From: Oncomelania hupensis
Taxonomy: Eukaryota > Mollusca > Gastropoda > Littorinimorpha > Pomatiopsidae
NCBI GenBank assembly: GCA_036898135.1
Contig: CM072514.1
Location: 83,265,122 to 83,329,121 of the forward strand
DNA: 64,000 nt
Reading direction: 5' to 3'
The translations under genes were made by a program, and so were the position numbers. Positions 35,901 through 44,900 of the stretch are shown one piece after another. Below the pieces are notes generated by a model, which was not told the DNA's origin, did no database searches, and saw only the letters and a program-made list of their open reading frames with translations. Each line of letters begins with the position of its first letter. Within the stretch, counting starts at the first letter, position 1.

Positions 35901-38900
35901 TTTGCAATTCCAGGACTTTCCAGGTTTTCCAGGTAGAGTACGCACCCTGAACGACTGACAAAGGCCACAAGCTCTATTTCAGCGGTAGAGGTGACAGGCA
36001 CGAACATGGCGTTGGATTCTTGGTCCACAAGAACATTCTAGCCACTGTCATGGGTTGCCGCCCAGTCTCCAGTAGACTCATTACCATCCGTCTGAGAGCA
36101 ACCCCTTTCAACATTACCATCATCCAGGCCTATGCCCCAACATCAGACTATGAAGACAGCGAAGTGGAGGATTTTTATGAAAATATACAGGCGGTCCTTG
36201 ACCAAGTGCCGAAGAAGGACATAGTCATAGTGCAAGGCGACTGGAATGCCAAGGTTGGCCACGATGCGCACCACAACTGGGGAGACACATGCGGATTCCA
36301 CTGCAACAACGAGACAAATGACAGGGGTCTGAGGCTATTGGAGTTTGCCAGATACAACAATCTGGTACTGGCAAACACGCTTGGTCTCCACAAAAAATCC
36401 AGACGATGGACATAGCACAGTCCAGGCGGGGAACATCACAACCAGATCGACTACATCATGGTCAAGAAACGCTTCAGATCAAGCATCAACATTGGCAGGA
36501 CACGCACTTTTCCAGGAGCAGACATTGGAAGTGACCACGATCTCGTGATGATGTCTTTCCGGCTCCATTTGAAGAGAGTAAATACAGCAAAGTGCACTAG
36601 GCGGAAGTTCGACCTGGACAAACTGCAAGACCCGGAGGTGGCAAAAATATTTCAGGCCACAATTGGAGGGAAATTTGCACCACTGCTTATTTTGGGGGCA
36701 GGCGAAGTAGATGTCAACACCATGACCAATACCTTCAACTCAGCTGTAACAGATGCCGCCACTGAGATCCTTGGCAAGCACCGACCAAAGAAGAAGCCGT
36801 GGATCACACCTGAACTTTTGGATCTGTGTGATAAAAGAAGAGAGTTAAAAAAGAAAAAGAACACCTCACAGGGAGCTGATGTCTACCGAAAAATCAACAA
36901 TGACATCCGAAAAGGCATGCGCACAGCAAAGGAGAACTGGATAGAAGATCAATGCCAGGAAATAGAGAACAATCTGAACAAGAACAACAGCAAGAAGGCC
37001 TACCAGACTGTGAAGCGGCTGACAAGTGTTAAACAGCCCAAAGTCTCCACTATCCAAAGCAAGTCTGGCATTTGCCTTACAGAAGAACAAGAAGTCTTGG
37101 ACAGATGGACAGAGTACTGCTCTGACCTTTACAACCATACACCAAATGGAGACCCATCAGTTCTAGCATGTCCCGAGAGCAGAGAAGAAGAAGAAATCCT
37201 CCCAATTCTCCGGGAAGAAGTTGAGGCAGCAGTGCAATCGCTGAAGAAAGGGAAGTCAGCGGGAGTGGACAACATACCAGCGGAACTGCTACAAGCAGGA
37301 GGAGAAGCGATGACTGATGCTCTCACCATTATCTGTAACAAGATCTGGCAGAGTGGGGAATGGCCTACACCATGGACCCAGTCGCTTGTCATCACTCTTC
37401 CCAAAAAAGGTAACCTTAAGGAGTGTGAAAATTACCGCACCATCAGCCTCATCAGCCATCCCAGCAAGGTCCTCCTGAAAATAATACTCAACAGGTTGAA
37501 ACCACAAGCTGAACAAATCATAGCTGAAGAACAAGCAGGATTCATGGCAGGGCGAAGTACCACTGAACAGATTTTCAACCTCAGAATAATCTGTGAGAAA
37601 TACCTACAGCACCAACAACATCTATATCATGTGTTCATAGACTTCAAGAAGGCATTTGACCGAGTCTGGCATGCAGCTCTATGGGCAACCATGAAAGTGT
37701 ACAACATCAGCCCGAAAATTATAGAAGTCATCAAAAGCCTGTATGACAAGGCTACCAGTGCAGTCCTCCATAACAGCGTCATCGGGAACTGGTTCAGAAC
37801 AACAATCGGTGTGCGTCAAGGATGCCTACTCTCTCCAACACTCTTCAACATCTTCCTAGAGCGCATCATGTCAGATGCTCTTGCAGATCACGAAGGCACA
37901 GTCAGCATAGGGGGCAGAGCAATCTCCAATCTTCGTTTTGCGGATGATATTGATGGATTGGCTGGAGAGGAACAAGAACTTGAACAGCTTGTACAGAGGC
38001 TTGACACCACCTCCAGAGCTTATGGAATGGAAATAAGTGCAGAGAAGACCAAAATGATGACCAACAACACCAATGGCATCAACACGGACATTAAAGTACA
38101 AGGCCAATCCCTCAACACAGTGCACAGCTTCAAATATTTAGGAGCCATTGTGTCAGACAATGGGTCTCGACAGGAAGTCCTCTCCAGGATCGCACAAACA
38201 ACTGCTGCCTTGACAAGGTTGAAGCCCATTTGGAAAGACAGAACCATCAGTCTACATTACAAAGTAAGACTGCTGCGCTCTCTGGTCATCTCCATCTTCC
38301 TATATGCTTGCGAAGCATGGACCCTCACAGCAGATCTCCAACGAAGAATACAAAGCATGGAGATGAGGTGCTACAGAAGACTTCTGGGCATTTCCTATAC
38401 CCAACACATCACCAACGACGAAGTCCGACAGACCATCACACAAGCCATTGGACAACACGATGACCTGCTCACAGTGGTGAAGAAACGGAAACTCCGATGG
38501 TATGGCCACGTCACCAGATCATCAGGCCTTGCAAAGACCATTCTGCAAGGCACAGTGCAAGGAGGTAGAAGAAGGGGGAGACCGAAAAAGAGGTGGGAGG
38601 ACAACATTCGAGAATGGACTGGTTTGACACTGAGCGAAGCCATGAGGGCTGCAGAGGACAGAGAAAGATGGAGTATGCTGGTTAAACGATCATCTGTGGT
38701 GCCCCTACGACCTTCGGGTTATGGGATAGGATAGGATAGGATAGGAAAATCGGATAAATAGAACTGAAAATATGTTCGATCAAATATGTCATGGTAATTG
38801 GATTAATTGCCTTAAACAAAAGGCAAAAAAAATAGCGACGTTAAATTGAGAGAAAAATCGATTTTTCCTTATAACTTTTTTGTTTTTAGTAGGTACTCCA

Positions 38901-41900
38901 AGCCCTTCATTGGCTCTTGTCCGGTCGGCAGTTTTGACTCAGTTTTCACTTCACTTTCAACACTTATTATTAATGTAAAACTGCATCAAAACGAACAGTG
39001 GCTGTATTCAAATAAAAATTGAAAGCTTTATCTTTACATCTGTGTTGTTTTTAATGCATGTTTATGCGAAAGATTCCGAGAAAACAGCTTTTGAATACGC
39101 CCCTATCCGAGCGCTGAATGGCGGTGCGGAAAAAGTTGTCAGCGTCGTTTGCTGAGAGGGGCTCGTTTCAAAGTCTAAGCGCTTTGCGATACTTCATTGG
39201 ATGGCCTAAAAATAAGAACCAATGAGAAGTTCGGATACTTAGCTTCATTTACATATAGGTATTGTGGGGCTCTCGTGTGTAAAAGTTTTGTTACGGGCCG
39301 AACAAAGTGGATAAAGCGGTTTTGATGTAAGTTTGATTTTAACTAGAAGTTTAAAACTTAGCAAGAAATAAAGAGCAGACTTTCCTTTATAAAACTAGGG
39401 TATTTATTAATTTGTGCATTACTGTATCGCGGAGCGCTTTGCCGTAGAAAAGTGTACCCAAACGGTGTTCGGGTTTTTTTTCCGGCCAAGGCCGACTCGT
39501 AGGCCTATTCTGCGACACGAGTGCTGAGCGTAGTAGCACACCAGTAGGCCTATACTTTGCCGGCACGCATTGCGAATTTGATGATTTCCCAACTTTGAAG
39601 CACCAAAACGGCTGAACATTACATGGGATAGGCCTGAAGAAAATTGGGCTTGGAGTATAACATATGAAGGGGTTACCTGTCAAAAATCAGCTTTCTGGTA
39701 TCAATATTGGCTTCACTTTGAGACTCCAAAGTTGTCAATTTCTTCAATTCCAAAACGTTGCCAAAAAAACACCAACATTCGGCATTTTCAAACATTAATA
39801 ACTTTTTACCTATTTGTCCTATGGGGGAAAAAAATATACCACTGTGTTCAGAATGAAAAGCTCTTTAAATCTATGTCAGTTTTGTGATGAGGAAATCATT
39901 TTTTAAAAATGGCTTTTGACTACCTATTTTTAGAGATATAAGCTTGATATTTTGCAGAGCATTTCTTGAATACAATACAAATACACTGATTTAATGTTTG
40001 TAAGTATGTTTAAGAAAAAAAAGTTGAAAAACATGTATATTTATTATTATGCCACAGCAATGTTTCACGAAAACTTACTAATTATGTGATGCAGGGTTTT
40101 AGTCTAGTAAGTCTAATTGATGTAATGTCTATAAGACACAATTAACAGCTTAAACGTCTTAGTAGAAGAGTGTTCTGATGATTATAATACTTAATCAAAC
40201 TTAAAAATGATTTTTTTCCTTTTCTTAGCATCCTATCTATGTACATATCATAAATACTCACGATGCCAAACAAGCAGCAAACTTAAAATCAGAATCTGAC
40301 AGTTTTTAGTTTGTTCTTCTTTTTTTTTTTAAAATGTTAATTAACATGGTTAAAATTGTTAAGTATATAATGTTTGTAACAAGATGTGGGACTCTATAAC
40401 GTTCTTGTAGGGCTTGGTAACTCATGTTACCTGGGACTGGGGGTAGAAAAAGGAAAAAAACTAATTAGTGTCTGTACTATTTTTTATGTTTGTTTGTTAT
40501 GTTCTCCACCTCCCATTTACCCCTTCAACCTTTTAAATACGTTTTTGTTACCCATAAATATTATCTAAGCCTCACCCCTCCCCTACGCATACAAACACAT
40601 CCATCCATGAAAACGAAAGCAATTACATTTATAGTTCGCGATGTGCACGCGACATCCATTAGGCCTACTGCCACAGTGACATAGACTAAGCCTTTAGGAA
40701 ATTTCCGCTGTTTTTTCCTTTAAAAATAAACGAAATAAAGACTAATTCAAAAATATAAATATTCCAAAGGATTTTTAGCGACAACTTGGGTCAAACTCGG
40801 GTACATTATGTTATTTAGCGAAAAAAATAGCTTACTAAACTCGCTAAATGATCGACAACGTTTATACTATCCACCATGCTTGGAAACTAAACGAGCCAAT
40901 CGGAAAGGTTAACCTAGTTTCTTAAACCAATGGGAAACAAGAGTCTAAACCGTCTACGTCATCTCGAAGTGCTTCGCTTTGCGTCTCACGCGAGCGCAAT
41001 GCTTATGGCGATAGAGATGAAAAATCTTAAAAACTCCTTCACTATTTTTTAAATTACGGCGCTTAACGGCATCAATCTTGCACAAATTTATAAGACATGA
41101 AAGATAAATGATGTATCTACATATCTTTTCAAGGCGAAGTACGGCGACCCAAAGAATAGTGACATATTGAACAAAAACTTTGCACACATGGAGCTCTTCA
41201 ACAAATAGACCAATCGACTCGTAAAAAAAACTGATATGAAGAGAATACTCGTTTCTCATTGGCTGTTAAATTTCATCTCGTAATTCGCGCTAGTTTCGTA
41301 GCTGTACGCATGTGAATGAAGCCAACGGAAATAATGGCGACTCAGAATCGCGACTCGCAAACGGCTGGAAAAAAACGTGGTGTTTCCGATTTTAATCTAA
41401 GAAAAAAGCGATATATACAAAAATAAACTACATGTTTATTATATCAATTTAATCAGCATTACATTTTGCACACATTCATACTTTAGTTTTTTGTGTGGAA
41501 TAAATAGTAAGGAAAAAAATCATTGTTAACTGCATCAACCCTTCTCTGTAACAGCTGATCCAACACTTTTAGCTTAGCGGTGTGCATTGCGAAATCAAAT
41601 TGTGCGGCAAAATATCTATGGGGTTTACACAATTGCACAGCACGGGCTGTTTCCGTTTCCTGTCAGCAAAGAAAGATTGCCTTTTTTTAAAGAGTGTTTT
41701 CAGGGCTTGTAATGGTCTGGAGTTAAAAAAGAGGAAAATGGCCAGGGCCACCTAAGTGCTGGAAAGCGGTGCACGGCAATGACGCCCCCCACCGAATACC
41801 AATTGTAGCGCTGCATTTTTAATGAGCAAAATACTCAGTCTGACAGTTAAGGAAAAAACACTTTTTTTTTTTTCGGCGGAAAACCATAAATTTATCGGCG

Positions 41901-44900
41901 GATTTTTTTTTTAAAAAGCGGAAATTCGCGGAAAAGCGGAAAATTACAAGCCCTGTGTTTTCCATACTCTTCTCAGTTTTTCTATATTACGTTTTTTTTT
42001 GTTGTTTTTTTTCAAAAATACGGAATTTCCGTTTTAATAGATCTTTAAAATACGGTTTCCGTCTGGAAACGGAAAAAGTTGGACCCCTGCGTTTGTGGGG
42101 GACAATAAGTATTGTGTAGGTAGTGGTCTATATTGCCACATCACCGCTGCGCTAAGTTTGCGCGTCTCTCTGCGGTCTGTGCGGTACCGGCACACTAGGT
42201 GTTAACAAAAAGTACAAAATCATAATCACCGCCATTATCTTCATCGCTCTACTAACCTTGCGCCTCTTGGTGACCTGAGAGCTGTGATACACTTTGGGCA
42301 CGCAATTTTTGATGGCCACCTGTGCCTTGCTCTTTGTGTGCCGGCCGGCCAGGTATTCGCTCATCATGCTCCGACATTGCAGGTTCTCCGCCGGCTCCCA
42401 GCTGTTGTGGGCCTGGCTCCAGCCCTGCCATTTGATGAGGTAGTACCGTTTGCCATCCTCGTCGCAGTGGTCCAGAATGCTTTCCACTTCAAAACTGTCC
42501 TCCTCGCCCCACTCCATCACTCCTCCCTCCACCACTGCAAGCAGCCCAAAGCTAAACTCAAAACGTTTTTTCCAAATAAATTCGTTTTTATGTAACACTC
42601 TTGGAGCTCCTTGCAAGGGACAAGCATGAATGTTTAAATGAATTAAATTTTTATTATTATTATTATAAATATTACATTTTCAATTCAATTCAATATTTTC
42701 ATTTATACGGTCTTTTCACAACAATGTGATTTTAGGCAACCATAACAAACAAAGAAACAAACAAATAGAAATTGTCAATTATAGTAACTTACTTAAATCT
42801 GTTCCGACAATGATGCGCGCGATGTCTTGTAACATCTTGTGTATAATCTTTAATTGTTTAAATGTAGGGAATAATTTGAGCTCTTTTGGGATAATCTCCA
42901 CTGCTCACATTCAAAATTTCGTCCGTAACTGATTTTTTTACAAACATCTAATTACATATTTTGAAGTGGCTAATTTACGCTCCTCAGCTAAAAATAATAT
43001 ACCTGATTCTTTATATATATTTTGAGTATTAGTATGAACTGGTACACCCAAAGCCAATTTTATCGATTTGCTGTCAACGCTTTGTAATTTGTTGAGAAGT
43101 TATAAAGGCGCAGAAAAATATACCTCTTGTCCGTAAATTAATTTGGATCTCACTGATGATGTAGCCAAATGCAGTAAAGCTTTTGTGTCATGGCTAAACG
43201 GCTGTGAACTTATAATTTTTAATAAATTTAATCTTTGCCTTGTTTTATTAATTAAATATTCAATATATTTCTAATTTAATTTAGGTGTAAAATAAACACT
43301 TAAAAATTTTATATGATAAATTTTGACCATTAAGTTTTATTTCAGGTAACATTTTAGGATTTTCCCCGTTATTGAACAACATTAGACTTGTCTTTTCTCC
43401 AGAAAGTTCTAAACCATTTTCTGACATGATATAATCAACTAAACTGTTATATTATTTTTAGCACATTCTTTTTGATATATTTTCTCAATATATTAAATAT
43501 TTGTTTTATTTGTACTTTTTCTAATTTTTGTAGTTAACCAAATCGCAATATCATCTGCATATTGCACGACATGTGTGTTTTTTGATAGTGCAGAAGGAAG
43601 GTCATAAATATGAATATTAAAAAGTAGTGGTGCAATAATAGAACCTTGTGGAATGCCCATGTTTATACGTCTGTTAGATGAATATGTTTTTCCAACATTC
43701 GTACAAATACATCTTTCTGAATAAGCTTTTTATATAATAATAAATGTGACCATTAAGGCCTACTGAATTTAATTTGTATAATAATCTTGCATTCCAAACA
43801 CATCATATGCTTTTTTACATTAAAAAATGTTGCTAATAAATTCTTTCTTTTTCAGAATTGTTTTTAAATATTTAAAGAAAGTTTGACTAAATGGTCAGTT
43901 GAGCTACGACCTTTTCGAAATCCTGCTTAATGAACAGGAATAATATTATTTTTGTCACATAAATAAAACAATCTTTGATTTATTATTTTTTCCATTAATT
44001 TGCAAACGTGTGATGTTAATGCAAATGGTCTATAATTAATTATAGATTTTGATGTTTAACCTTGTTTTAAATGGGAATTATTTCTGACTGTTTCCAATAA
44101 TAAAGTACAGTTCCACTTTCCCAACATTTTTGGAAAAGTGAATGCAATAATTGTTTCCATTTTAGGTAAATGATTTAATATTTGATATGAAACACCATCA
44201 ATACCAACCGCAGAATTATTATTTACAAACGAATCTAATGTATCTAATACTTCTTCAAAAGTATTGGGACTATTTATATAAATTATTGTCGGCTAAAGGG
44301 TCTTTATATTCCTCCTAATTTGACTATCAAATCTAAATTTTAAAATATTTTCACTTAAATTATTTGTTAAACTATTTTTTTTAGAAAAAAAAATAAAATG
44401 CTTCCACCTTATTTGTCGAAGAAAGAAATAAGTTATTTTTAAAACTTACCAGAGATACTTGTGATCTATATTTTTAAAATCTCTTACTTTTTTCAATTCT
44501 TTATGCAAATCTTTAGATTCTAATACTTCTTTTTCACAAAATTCAATCCAGGGGTCCTTTTTAGCTTTTGCAATTCCTCTGCTACACTGAATTTTAGCCA
44601 GTTTCATTTCTGAAAAATTTGCTTCTCTTATTTTTAATCCAGTTTTTAAATTTTTCTTTTTTCTATTTTACTGTGTTTTTACATTTGTCATTCCACCATG
44701 AATTTCCATGCCGTTCCATTTGTTTCTTTGTTTGAACTTTTGGAATAAAATGATCAGCAGCTTGTAAAATTACTTCTCTAAATTTTTCATAGAAAATGTG
44801 TATATCATGTTGTAAAATTTCATTACATGGAAAAACATTAAAATAATTATAAAACATTTCCCAGTTTGCACAATTATATAAAAATTTTGGAATGTTGTCT

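Larger units (their letters stand above)
28339..35949. mobile_element. hAT-like DNA transposon hosting Gypsy copy 2
   Basis: Inverted ends CAGGGTGCGTAC (28339-28350, 35938-35949) with 6-bp target duplication AACGAC (28333-28338, 35950-35955). Subterminal words TTCCAGGA and TTTTCCAG recur at both ends. The minus-strand coding remnant around 35354-35223 matches a hAT transposase C-terminal tail and continues at 28780. Without the LTR element the transposon would be about 1.2 kb. Confidence 0.9.
27812..38748 (+). mobile_element. Near full-length RTE-type LINE split by a hAT-like transposon
   Basis: The 5' part 27812-28338 and the 3' part 35956-38748 are two halves of one LINE. The split is exactly the hAT-like insertion with duplicated AACGAC, and the reading frame lines up across it when the insertion and one copy of the duplication are disregarded. 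The element encodes an apurinic-type endonuclease and RT of the kind seen in RTE elements. It ends in the tandem tail (GGATA)n at 38720-38745. It lies antisense in SUV39H intron 3. Confidence 0.92.

Noticed and set aside
36866..37534. Minus-strand frames opposite the RTE ORF
   Set aside because: They are antisense shadows of a well-supported RT reading frame.
41550..42089. Outer TIR element around 41701-41955 (CAGCTGATCCAAC versus CAGGGGTCCAAC)
   Set aside because: The match is imperfect and no flanking duplication exists.
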